NCBI GenBank assembly: GCA_002104905.1
Contig: MCFE01000236.1
Coordinates: forward strand, 56,016-120,015
Reading direction: 5' to 3'
Origin: Basidiobolus meristosporus CBS 931.73
Taxonomy: Eukaryota; Basidiobolomycota; Basidiobolomycetes; Basidiobolales; Basidiobolaceae
Length of the DNA stretch: 64,000 nucleotides
In this document: piece after piece, positions 21,183-32,450 of the stretch
Layout: the number at the start of each line of letters is the position of its first letter
Position numbering within the stretch: the first letter of the stretch is position 1
The notes under the pieces: model-generated
What the model was told of the DNA's origin: nothing
Database searches by the model: none
The model's input: the letters and a program-made list of their open reading frames with translations, nothing else
Position numbers and translations under genes: made by a program

Positions 21183-23252
21183 TTATTTCTGTTGAAACTT
21201 CAGTTGTACCTCAATTGCCAATTGTATTGACCTATACAAGTCTCTATACCCTACACTAACATTAAGCCCAACACCACACTCATCAAGTAACTCCATTAAA
21301 ATCCACCACTCAATAAGTATTTCTACTGTAACACTCTGGTTCCACAACTTTGGCAGGAACCCAACAGCTTTATGCCACTGTTCATTCACTGGTTCCCACA
21401 CATCCTGGTCTTCAGCCAGCACTGCAAGGTCTAGCTCCTCATCTGCCAGTCTTTGCAATAAATCCCTGCAATATTCCAGTGCATTTTCTTGAGCACTGCT
21501 CTTGAAGAAGTGCTGCAACCTCTTGGTGTGCCTATTAATGTTCCAAAACTCCACTGAAGGCATGGTGATAGTCTTTCAAGCTCTTGACATTGTAGCCTTG
21601 TCTGTCAGTGGGATCTCCACTCTGTCTACAATGGAGGCTGTGGTGGCTGTGGTAGATGAATTGCCTTTTTCAGCAAACTCATCTACCTTGCTGGAGTGTA
21701 GCTCAACTGGCTGCGCTTCCAACTCTTATGAAAACAGCTGTTTTCTTGTTGGTAATTCTTCTTGGCTATGATGGGATTCAGTCTGTTCCTGGCTTGCTGT
21801 GTTAATTGGCAAGAACTGCAGTTTTTTTTGCATGCCTCCCTGTCTCAGGCTTGGGTAGACATTTTTCCCTTTACCTTTTCCTTTATCACTGCCAGGTCTT
21901 TCACTGCTACTTTGTCTGAGTGCTTCTTGTAAAGAACTATGTTTTCTCCTGGATAAATTCTGCTCTGACACATCTGTTTTGGCCCGCTTGTCCCTTGCTG
22001 GCACTCTTCTGGCAACCTGACTTTTCTTTTCAGCTTGTTTTGAGCTCTCAACTGTAGTTGTGATAGGCTCCTGTAAAAGCAGCTGGTTTTTATCACTGCC
22101 AGGTCCTTCACTGCTACTTTGACTGTGTGCTTCTTGAGTGGTACTACACTTTTTCCTTGATAAATGTTGTGCTGGTGCATCCATGTCTGCCTGCTTGTCC
22201 TTAATTGGCACTCTTCCAGCTGCCTGACATCTCTTTGACACTTGTCTGGAGCTTTTGGCCCTGCTTGTAATGGCCTCTTGAGGAAGCCGCTGGTTTTTAG
22301 CCATGGCACCCTTGTTCTTCTGCCTTTGATAGTTTCTGCTATTCTTAAGATACTTTCTTAGCATACCAATGCTGGCCCAAAATCCATTTGCCTGTTTGGA
22401 TCCAGGATAATGCTCATGGAACAAGTCAAGTGCATTCTGCTTGGCCTTGAGTTCCTGATGGTCCCATGGTATGCTGGCCTTAAGGTGATGGCATGCTAGA
22501 CTTCTGATGGCCTCTTGTATATTAGCCCACTCTTCATTATTGCACTCAATGGCTTCACAGATCTTCAATGTCTTTTGATTTTTAGGCTTTGGTATAAACA
22601 CCACATTGTCTCCCTCCCATGCTGTGATAGGTTTTTCTGTGGGCTTTATCTTTGGGCACTGTTGTTGTGCTTCAAAGACTGTACGGTGTTCCTCTGCTGT
22701 TACATTGGGAAATGGCTCAATTCTTGGCTGTGACATTAAGCTACTTGAGTTGCTTCTTTGCAGCAAAGATACTGCTTTCTCTACCTGGGATATTGATTAC
22801 TCTACACATATTATCTGCTCATCCTGTTTCTGGACTACTTCCTGATTTCTCTAGGCCATTGCATCTATCCAATCAGCCACTGCACCTAATTGCTTCATTA
22901 ATGCTTTGGTATGAGCTGACAACATACTTGCTAATATGGGTGGTGGTGATGTTATCATGGCCACTTGCTGATCTTCAACAGAGGGTACTGCATTTGCTAC
23001 ATTCACATCTGCCTGAGCATAACAGTCAGCTTGTGGCTCCACAGAGGTTTGCAATTGCCTACTTGACTGAGAGCCTGAGGAGTCCACATTATTACCTTCA
23101 ATGGGCACACTGTCCACAGGGCCTTTTTTGGATGTAACCCTGCTTGTTGCACCAAATGTCAAAGCAAGCTGTTGTCCAACTGTTCTTCTGTTGCTGTCAG
23201 CAATGGGGATTGGTTGAGAACCAGACAACTTTGCTTTATTTTTTGGCAGCAT
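21183..23252 (-). pseudogene. TCCCTATG transposon second protein (copy 1)
   Basis: One reading frame of 690 codons runs from ATG 23252 to TAA 21183 without any frameshift, broken only by a few stops (near 22851, 22797, 21726 and 21590). At least three of these face Gln codons in copy 2, so they are C-to-T changes. N-terminal third: polar, with a short predicted coiled coil (ILASMLSAHTKALMKQL). Middle: a conserved block (WDHQELKAKQNALDLFHEHYP) and a basic region with two tandem 69-residue repeats (nt 22286-22080 and 22079-21873). C-terminal 125 residues: a well-conserved helical domain (FFKSSAQENALEYCRDLLQRL ... EWWILMELLDECGVGLNVSVG). I recognise no family. It may be the accessory DNA-binding protein of the transposon, in the role plant TnpA plays; that is inference. 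Confidence 0.7.
21873..22286 (-). repeat. Two tandem 207-bp repeats within the second-protein gene
   Basis: Residues 161-229 and 230-298 of the downstream frame align end to end: QEAITSRAKSSRQ with QEPITTTVESSKQ, HLSRKKCSTTQEA with NLSRRKHSSLQEA, and SQSSSEGPGSDK with RQSSSERPGSDK. The period is 69 residues. Confidence 0.8.
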
Positions 23253-23666
23253 ATATATAGAAGTGAGTCAAACCAAAGGGGAAATAGTATTACATATATG
23301 TGTGTATGTGGTGCCACAACTTTATTTATAATGCTTACTATGGCAGGTCATCATTGAATCTTACATTCATGTAGGTGCAATGTCTCAAATACAAGACTGT
23401 CTTAAGTTCACATGAGTATTGACTAAAAAGTGATATAATAGCGTTACGTTGTTGAAGGTCAAACTGTTTGCCCCATGGACAAGACTACTTTGACTCAACA
23501 CCGTAAGAGAAGAGAAAAAAGACCACATGGCTATTGTGGCAAGCCTCTCAGCCATGAAGCACGCAGACAGCATAGGAAGTATTACAAGGATCACAGCCAG
23601 TGTTTTGCCACCTAAGTCATATTTGACCATTCATTGGTCACTACTGTACCAACATTATCTTGCCGG

Positions 23667-24738
23667 TGTGGTGGTGTATAGGACCAAGGGAGAGATACAT
23701 CCAACACTTCTCAAGTGTTTTGTGTGTGGGATGTTCACTGGGTGCAATAACCTCTGGCAAAAGCTTGCTAGGAATACTTGGGTTCTGTCTCTAATCTAAT
23801 GTGAAGGGGAATAAAGCCACAAGCTTGTCAAGGGAAAACTATTGAGCTACAATCCCCAACTTAGTTGGCGTCTTAACAAAGTATGTGCTGGGTTCAGCAT
23901 CCTTTGAGATGACAATGTACTAAAGCTTCCAAAGTCAAAACAACTGTAAACTCCACCAGCAGGGACTTGATAAGAATGAAGCTGTGGTCAATAGTTACAA
24001 AGACAGAAAAGTATCTTTGCCTGTACAAGAACAACTTGGGAAAGAATCAAATATTATAAAAGATACCTACTCTGAGTATTCCTCACAAGTAGTGCCTCCA
24101 AGGTCAGTTGGCTGTCAGCGCAGTTTCCTGGGAGTGTCCTGTGGTCTGGGGTTGGAAGTTCAGGTAGCAGCAGGTAGCAGTGATCACACTAATCAACAAG
24201 TTGGTATATTGATAAAAGGGATGATGATTTATTGTTGAGGGATAGCCTCCCTTATATACTTTTCTTACTGGCTAAGTGATTACTAATCATGGTGTTCCAG
24301 AAGGTTCCGGATATCAAATAGAAGTGTTAATGACATCAGAATGACCTAAGAATGTTCTAAGTAGGTGCCAGAAGGTTCTAAGAGGCACAGCACATCCAAC
24401 CAATCAGGAATCAGTATTCTGAAACCTGTGTAACATAGGGATACCATATATGGTATGGAAATGGTAGGGATGGTAACATGGGTTGATCATGTGTCACAGG
24501 TACTGGTGCGGGTACTTGCCTAATATAGAAGCACTTATAGCTAGTAATCTACATAAAGTGAGGGGTAACTTATGCAATAATGTAAGCAGGTGTGATAGTC
24601 AACCGGCTTATGGGATAGTACTGATTGGGTAAGACAAATGGGATAAAACTAAAATAAGTGTAGAAGAGATATAGTGAAGTAGAAAATAAGGGAATGAGCA
24701 CATCTGTCAGTAGGTGTCACTGTCACCCTACTACACCA
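23667..24738 (-). mobile_element. Gypsy-type solo LTR, 1072 bp
   Basis: Inserted in the spacer of TCCCTATG copy 1. Copies 2 and 3 lack it at the matching site. It is flanked by GCCGG (23662-23666) and GCCAG (24739-24743), a 5-bp duplication with one change, and begins TG and ends CA. Its interior is similar to 57,100-57,600 next to a gypsy gag (shared CAATCCCCAACTTA and AACTGTAAACTCCACCAGCA), which gives the family and the orientation. A solo LTR results from recombination between the two LTRs of a full element. Confidence 0.72.
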
Positions 24739-25062
24739 GCCAGTTGATACTTCTATGGCACCTGGCTGTCTTTGTCACCTGGCACAAACTGAGCCAGGTG
24801 AGTGTGTGACACCTTTAGGCTCACCTCAGCCTTCTGAATATGGCACGCAGAGTGATAGCTCTGTCAAAGAAGGTTCACTGATGGATTTTGAGCCTATCTC
24901 CCCTAACAACGGTACCACATATGAGCCTGGTCAAATCCCTATATGCAATGAGACAACACCCATTGAGACAAATGCCAAGGATACTTTATGAAGCCAAGTG
25001 AGCCCAGTAATTCAACTACTGGTGAATGATATGATGTTGTGGCTAGAGAAATGGCACATTTC

Positions 25063-25411
25063 TGTTGTAAAAGTTTGTATTTCCACCTAAATATTCACCT
25101 AACTTAGTCACTTAGATCATCACCTTCAAATCCTAGAGAATACTGACCAAATTCCTTGTTGGGATTTACTTAGAATATTTTCACCAAAATACCAGGTACC
25201 CAGAACATGAAAATTCTCAAAGTTGTCCAAACAGCCCCAAACTTTGCACACATGTTCTTGGGACCTTCCTTAACCTATTCTACGTGTTTATAATGCCAAG
25301 ACTATGTAAAAGTATAAATACTACTTTTACATTCAATAAATCATTAACTGAAAACCACATAATCTACTTGTTCTCCCAATCACTTCCAATATCTCCAAGA
25401 CTCTTACAACA
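25063..25411 (+). mobile_element. Copia-1 solo LTR, 349 bp
   Basis: TGTTGTAAAAG...CTTACAACA, flanked by perfect 5-bp duplications ATTTC (25058-25062 and 25412-25416). Copy 2 of the host transposon has the empty site GCATTTCCACTAATATC near 35956. Confidence 0.93.
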
Positions 25412-27823
25412 ATTTCCACTAATATCAGTAATGGGGGCTTTGAGGATTTATTGCTACTTCTTGCCAAAATCATACTGGGATGCAACTTACCATGTACATG
25501 GTACAAGTGGACAACTGTCATGTGGCTGGCAACATATAATCCAGAGACTGTCCTGATTCCAGCATGTGTTAACAGTTGCATGGCATTCACATCCAAAAAT
25601 GCTACCATTGCAACATGTCCAAATTATCAGGAATCCACCACCATTGAGGGAAAACATCATTCACACTCCAGATATATTCCAGTCATACCCTGTCTGAGGA
25701 GGCTGATGCAGTCCAACAAATATTGCAAAGCTATACAGTACCACACTCAGTATCAATCAAGCACAAACATATCCAATATATTTGATGGCAAACATTACAA
25801 ATAGCTAAGAAGCAAGGGCTACTTTGAAGGTATGTATGACCAGGACTTTGCTTTAGCACTTGATGGATTCTCATTAAACAAGTACTCTACCAGCAAATCC
25901 TGCTGGCCACTGATTCTCATCAATCTGAATCTGCCGCCCATCTTATGGTATCAGAGCAATAATATGATGGTAGTCTCACTGGTATCTGGGCCTAAATCAC
26001 CATCCAACCTGGATAGCTACCTGTATCCATTGCTGAGTGAATTTTGTATGCTTTCCAGCAGGATAACAGTAAATGGCCATCATGTAAAAGCGCATATTAT
26101 TATCTGCATTGGAAATACCCCAGCCATCAGCAAGATAGCAGGTTTTTCTGGGCACAATGGACGGTATTGCTGTCAAATGTGTGAGATCCAGGGGATTTAC
26201 TCCATAACTCACACACATTATTATTACCCAAACACCAGCACTAAGAACATCATCTTTCCACAGAGAACACATACAGAAGTAAGCATGCAATTGCAGCAAA
26301 GTTGGCAAGCTATAAGCCATTGGCCGGAATAAGGCATCAATCAGAAACCAGAGATACTTAAGATAGAGGGTATCTGTTGGAGCAAAAGCTTTCCACTGCA
26401 AACAATGCATTTGCTTTTTAACAATATCCCTATACTGATGACCAAGTTGTACATGGGGCATTTCAAGCTAAATGAGCCCTTTGAGATACCAGAGAAATTT
26501 GAAAAAAATGGCAAGATATTACAGAGTATCTGCTACCCTAAGTACTTCTCACAGGCTCCAATTAATATTCAAATGCATATGCAACAATACAAATGCAAAG
26601 ACTGGATGAACTGGATATGTATTTATTCAAGTGGTATTCTGCAGCCATTCCTACCAAGAGTACATTGGAAGCATTGGGAGTCATATGTGGACAATGTAGG
26701 AATATTTATCCAGAAGCAGATCACCAATGCCAACTTGATGCATCTACAGCTGTTGTGTGAGGAGTTTGTGACGGGATTTGAGCGGCTATACTACAAACGT
26801 AAAGCTGAACGTGTAGATCTCTGCTGCTACTGTATCCATTCTCTACTCCATCTTGCATGGTGTGTGGAGAATATTAGGCCTTGCTTCACCTTTTGGGAGT
26901 TTCCTATGGAGCAGATGTGTGGGGAGATAGGAAGTCAAGTCAAGTTGCAGGTACTACCATATCCCAATCTCATCAAGAATATTACCTTCAAGTCTGTCAT
27001 GGATGTGATGAGTTGGCACATGGAGGACAGCTAGAAAGAGTTGGAAAATACTGAGGACAAATGTGCACATGGAGACACCTATGCCAACGACATTAAGAAG
27101 CTAAGCAGCCCCAATGCATGGGTAATCAGTTAAGTAATGCAAAGTTGGGTTGGGTGCAACAAGCAACTAATTTTTATCAGGAAAACTCCACCAAGATATG
27201 CTGGATTTCTTGTGGCCACAAGCCAACTTCTACACCATTCAATATGGAATTCACACAAACAAATGCCAGAGCACACCTATAAGGGGGACTAGAATCCAGC
27301 AGGGAGAAGGAATATATTGGCTAAATACCAAGAAGTTCTTTGCCAATATTCAGGAGGTATTCATGGCAGAAGAGGCAACAACCAAGCATATGTCTGCAGG
27401 ATGTATATGCTACCAGCAGTACAAGGTATATGGCAACTTTGCAAGTATCACACTAAAAAGCCATAAAGTTAAGGTGATAGAAGTATGTCAATTGCGGCAG
27501 GTGTGTGCATTTGTAGAGGTTAGTTAGCAGGAGGCCATAGTTTTTTTGATTTGAACTATATGTGGAATACCCAAGGTAGTAGTGGGTAAGCAAATAAAGA
27601 AAGGTGATACTACAGTGGAATATATGAATAGCACAAGGGGAGGTAGAAAAAGGAAATACCATTTGGTAAATTGGTACAGCGGCATTATACAGAACCAGCA
27701 GCAGGCCATCATACTGCCAAGAAAAAGCCATCAGAGTCTTGCTGTGAGGCCGTCAAAATACTGTCAAGTTTCTTGCCATATAAGGCAATTGGAAGTCCTG
27801 GCCAACTGGATCCACTTAAAATA
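25412..27823 (+). pseudogene. tnp2-type transposase (copy 1), degraded
   Basis: Plus-strand remains of a long transposase in several frames. Recognisable in order: CVNSCMAFTS with a later CPN (zinc-ribbon-like N-terminus), FALALDGFSLNKYSTSKSCW, LPPILWYQSNNM, VSGPKSPSNLDSYLYPL, then ISKIAGFSGHNGRYCCQMC (the His/Cys motif typical of tnp2/Plavaka-like transposases), SQAPINI..., LHLAWCVENIRPCF and the MEQMCGEIGSQVK block. The order and motifs are those of Transposase_21 (tnp2) proteins of CACTA-superfamily transposons, widespread in fungi. Stops and frameshifts at about 25804, 26330 and 27034 show that it is not functional. Copies 2 and 3 carry the same protein with other lesions. Confidence 0.82.
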
Positions 27824-28068
27824 GTAGTAGAGCGCTGAAAGACCACAACAATAACATGCAAATATTGTCACAGCACCAATCAAAAGTTGTCAAGTTTTAT
27901 TCCTTTATTTGGCTGTAAAATTTGCAAAACACCATCATGATCTTGTTATAAGATTGTCAGGAGGGTCACTAATTCCAAGCTACTGTTATTATGATGGTCT
28001 CTGAACAGGATCTTGACGGATGATTTGGATTGGATCCACCTGCGGGACCAAATTATTTTTCATAGGGA

Positions 28069-28275
28069 TAATGTAAAAGTCAAATTGCTAATTCAATACT
28101 CAAAAGCAAAAGCAGCAAAGAATGCCTGGAAGGCACTGGAAAACACCAATTGGTCATGGTCAGCTGCTACAAAAATGTATCTTAGACAAAAATCCTACTA
28201 CAAAGATGCTGCCAGGAGAAGAAATGCAAAATCTGATTAACTGAATTGCCCTGCTGGTGGATGAGATGGGATCTA
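28069..28275 (+). pseudogene. Copia-1 element A, gag continuation
   Basis: Continues the gag frame interrupted at 20850 (KLLIQYSKAKAAKNAWKALE). It ends at 28275 where another TCCCTATG end starts. Confidence 0.8.
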
Positions 28276-28375
28276 TCCCTATGAAAAATTATTGTAATGA
28301 TCCCATCAAATGGCTGTCACAAATTAAAAGTCCCATGACTAAGAGTTATTGATCCCATCAGGACACCAGGCAAAG
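28276..28375 (+). mobile_element. TCCCTATG transposon, left-end fragment
   Basis: TCCCTATGAAAAATTATTG followed by the left subterminal sequence. Cut at 28375 by the copia-1 element B. Related sequence from the same end region resumes at 32800-32908, so B may have landed inside this transposon, with some 190 bp lost. Confidence 0.75.
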
Positions 28376-28724
28376 TGTTGTAAAAGTTTGTAATTCCACC
28401 TAAATATTTGCCTAACTTGGTCACTTAGATCATTACCTTCATATCCTAGAGAATACTGAACAAATTCCTTGTTGGGATTTACTTGGAATATTTTCACCTA
28501 AATACCAGGTACCCAGAACATGAAAATTCTCAAAGTTGTCCAAACAGCCCCAAACTTTGCACACATGTTCTTGGAACCTTCCTTAACCTATTCTACATGT
28601 TTGTAATGCCAAGACCATGTAAGAGTATAAATATTACTTTTATATTCAATAAATCATTAAGTGAAAACCACATAATCTACTTGTCCTCCCAATCACTTCA
28701 AATATCTCCAAGACTCTTACAACA
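28376..28724 (+). repeat. 5' LTR of copia-1 element B
   Basis: Starts TGTTGTAAAAG and ends TTACAACA, the same length as the solo LTR at 25063. It contains a TATAAATATT promoter-like stretch about 90 bp before its end. Confidence 0.92.
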
Positions 28725-28755
28725 GGTTGTGAGCCCTAAGCTGTCACTTTCCACA

Positions 28756-31700
28756 ATGTCTACTACTGTTATTACTGGAACTTCTCCCTCAGCTGAAAAG
28801 CTGGATGGATCTAATTACTTAGTGTGGAAGGTGAAGATGAAGATGCTGCTACAAGAAAGAGGCCTTTGGGATATTGTCATGGGAGAAGAATGCCCTCTTA
28901 AAAATGTGGGAGAGGAAGTCTTAAAGTACCAGAAGAAAGAACAAAGTGCCTTTACCTGCATTTGCCTTAATGCTCAAGACAAACTGCTAATTCAATGCCC
29001 AAAAGCAAAAATGGCAAAGAATGCCTGGAAGGCATTAGAAGACACCTTCCAGTCATGTTCAGCTGCTAAGAAAATGGATCTGAGACAAAAATTCTTTACT
29101 ACAAAGATGCTGCCTGAAGAAAAAATGAAAAATCTAATTAACAGAATTACCCTGCTGGTAGATGAAATGGAATCTGTGGGTGTACCAACTACTGATGAGG
29201 GTGTGATAATAACCATCCTGACTATCCTGACAGACAAGTTTCAGGGCCTTGTATCAGCCCTAGAGTCCAGAACTGAAGATTTGACCTTAAATTATGTACT
29301 TGGAAGGCTCCTGGATGAAGAATTAAGAAAATAAAGTGCCAATAAGAAGGAAGAAGAAAATGCCTTAATTAGCAATGATAACCAACAAAGGAGGTACCCA
29401 AGACCCTACAAAGACAACAGCAACCTGTTTTGCAACTATTGCAAAAGGAAAGGACACACATCAGACCAGTATATCAAAAAGAAAGATAATCAGCAAAAGA
29501 AGCCTGAATACAGAAATGCTGCAACAACTGAAGATAGACTATTCATATCTGCACTAAATGTGACCACAAACAAGGACTCTCAGATGTGGTATATTGACTC
29601 TGGAGCTTCTCAACACTTTACACACCAAAGGGAACTTTTTACCCAATATCAAGAAATTCCAATTCAGAAGGTTTTCATGGGTCACAATAGAACACTTGAT
29701 GCAGTGGGAGAAGGAACTATCCAAGTAAACCTTAGAATCAGTGAAGGAAGCCATACACTGACCTTTAAAGAAGTACTCTATGTACCAGAAATAGCCAAGT
29801 ACCTACTCTCTGTAAGCAAGGCCACAGCAGAAGGACTCAGTTTCAGTTTTGACAATTCTGTATGCAGGATCACTGATCAAAAGGGTGCTCATATTGCTTT
29901 GGGTATCAGAGATCAGAATCTATACAAGTTGACTTATATTCCATCATATATGAAAGCCAATATAAGTAACTCAAATGAAGAAACACCAATGCCTTTACAC
30001 AGAAGATTTGGAAACATCATTTTTGATTTTTTGCCCAAAATGATCCAAGATCAGCTAATTTCTGGAGTAAAGATTGATCCCCCAGCTAATTTGGAGCACT
30101 GTGAAGCCTGCATATATGGAAAACAAGCCAGACAACTGTTCAGGAGCTCTGGGTTAATCAAAACTATGATAAAATTAGATTTAATTCACTCAGATCTGTG
30201 TGGACCTATGCAAAATTTATCCTTAGGCAGAATGAAGTAATTAATCACTTTTATTGATGATCACACAATATACATGTGGGTCTACTTCATGGAGAGAAAG
30301 GAAGAAGCTCTGTCAAAGTTCAGGGGGTTCAAAGCCATGATGGAGAATTATAACAGAATACTTTGAGATTCTACTCCATTTGAAGCATGATATGGATACA
30401 GACTAAGTGCAGAACATCTAAGAATATTTGGGTGTACAGTATATGCCAAGAGACTGCCCAGAAATCATTCAAAATTTGAGCCAAAAAGTCTAAACTGCAT
30501 ATTTCTGGGTTACTTCAATGAGAGTAAAGCATACAGACTCTAAAATACCAAAGCAAAGAAGCTAATCAAGTCCAGGGATGTGTTGTTTGATGCAAATTCA
30601 AAATTTCCACAGAAATTTACATCAGATGATGACAAAAATCTGAACTCAAGTATACCAATTGTCAGGATTGAATCAGAGCAAAACAATGAGGATTTTTTAC
30701 TCCAGAGGACTCTTTAACCATGATTCAGCCTGAAGCAGTGCTTAGGAGTATCCTAGAAGTGATCATTTGAGTATCAAATGCCCAGAGATCCAACCAGACA
30801 GGAAATAGCCAAAATTACTATATCAATGAGGTTACAAACATAGCCTATGCCCATTCAAACCATATTGATGAGCCCCAGACTGTAAAAAAGGCCATAAGTA
30901 GCCCTCAGACAAAGTTTTGGAGATCTGCAATGACTGATGAATATCAGGCCCCAATTGAAAATCAAACTTGGGACTTGGTCAAATTACCAATCAACCAAAT
31001 ATCAATTTGATGCAGATGGGTCTTCAAGACAAAATACAAGGCTGATGGTATAATTGAAAGAAACAAAGCAAAATTGTGGCCAAAGGATACTCTCAAGCAA
31101 AAGGACTTGACTATACTGAGACCTTTGCACCAGTAGCCAAGTTTAATTCCATCAGATTAATATTGGCTATTGCACCCAAATATAAGTTTCTTATTCATCA
31201 AATGGATGTAAAAACTGTATTTTTCAATGAAGAACCTGATCAGTACATGTATATGAGCCAGCCTGATGGGTTTGTTGACCAGGATAACCCTTATTTGGTC
31301 TGCAAGCTTAAAAGTCTCTATATGGTCTCAAACAATCACCAAGAGCCTGGAATTGCAAGATAGATTCTTATTTGGAATCTCTGAGTTTCAAAAGGAGTAA
31401 TGCTGACTACAGTATTTTAAATAAACCAGATAGAACAAATCCAGCTCTTTTAGTTCTATATATGGATGATCTTAATATAGCCACCAATATTCTAGCAACA
31501 TTGGAAGAGACTAAATCCAGCCTATATCAGGAGTTCAAGATACCTGATCTAGGAGAACTCAGTTACTACTTAGGGATTGAGTTCTCCTTAGACAGAAGTA
31601 CCCAGACTATTACCCTAGGCCAATCCAAGTATATTCAAGATATACTAAGGAAGTACCAAATCAAAAACTGTAAACCAGCTGCTACCCCAATGGAGACAAA

Positions 31701-32439
31701 TCTTAACTTGGCCTAAGCTGAACCAAATCAAGAGAGCTAGGTGCCATCTGAAAGCCCTGACTTTCCTTACCAATCTATGGTTGGCAGTCTGATGTATATA
31801 ATGCTTGGAATACATCCAGATATGTCATATTTAGTGGGGGTTGTCAGCCAACATCATCAGAACTATGGATCTGATCATACTGCAGCAGTTAAGCAGGTTT
31901 TTAGATACCTAAAAGAAACTGCTGCTATCAGCTTAAGATAAACTTATAAGGATTCAGAACAGGATCTTGTGGGATACTCTGATGCAGATTGGGGACAAAA
32001 TTTGGAAGACAGAAGATCCACCACAGGATATACCTTACTTTACTGTAATGGAGCAATTTCATGGAATTCAAGAAAGCAACCAACCATAGCACTTTCAGCC
32101 ACAGAGGCAGAGTACATGGCAGCCTGTGAACCTACAAAAGAAGCAATGTGGTTAAGAAGGCTTTTTACTGATTTAGGCCTATGTCAAAAAACGCCCATTA
32201 CATTATTTCATGATAATCAAGGATATATACAATTAAGTAGAGATCCAACTTTTCATGCTAGAACTAAGCACATAGATACTAGACATCATTCCATACATGA
32301 AGCTATAGAGAATAACTTAGTTAGTTTAGCTTACTGTCCTTCAGATGAAATGATTGCAAACATATGTACCAAACCATCAGCTAGAGACAAGTTTGAATAT
32401 CTGAGGTCAAAATTAGGACTAGTCAGTATGAGCATTTAG
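28756..32439 (+). pseudogene. Copia-1 gag-pol polyprotein, broken
   Basis: Order is Ty1/copia: gag (UBN2 type, with LDGSNYLVWKVKMKMLL, AKNAWKALEDTF), zinc knuckle CNYCKRKGHTSDQ, protease YIDSGASQHF, GAG-pre-integrase LYVPEIAKYLLSVSKA, integrase start, reverse transcriptase with LVLYMDDLNIAT, then RNase H with GYSDADWGQ, SATEAEYMA and ARTKHIDTRHH. Gag ends at a stop at 29334. The integrase catalytic core is missing: the frame passes from KAMMENYNR directly to DSTPFEA, a deletion of some 110 codons compared with the copy at 59,200-59,550. Many further stops follow. Non-functional. Confidence 0.9.
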
Positions 32440-32450
32440 CTGAGTGGGAG

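Larger units (their letters stand above)
20851..28068 (+). mobile_element. TCCCTATG transposon copy 1 (tnp2/CACTA-like), complete ends
   Basis: Terminal inverted repeats TCCCTATGAAAAATTATT (20851-20868) and its complement (28051-28068) are flanked by TAA on both sides (20848-20850 and 28069-28071). Removing the element and one TAA restores the copia gag sequence CTTAATG exactly, so these are the true ends. The span is 7218 bp. Subtracting a gypsy solo LTR and a copia solo LTR with their duplications leaves about 5.79 kb. Contents: a second-protein gene on the minus strand (21183-23252) and a tnp2-type transposase pseudogene on the plus strand (about 25412-27823), divergently arranged. The ends do not read CACTA, although a 3-bp duplication and a tnp2 transposase are typical of the CACTA superfamily. 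Confidence 0.88.
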
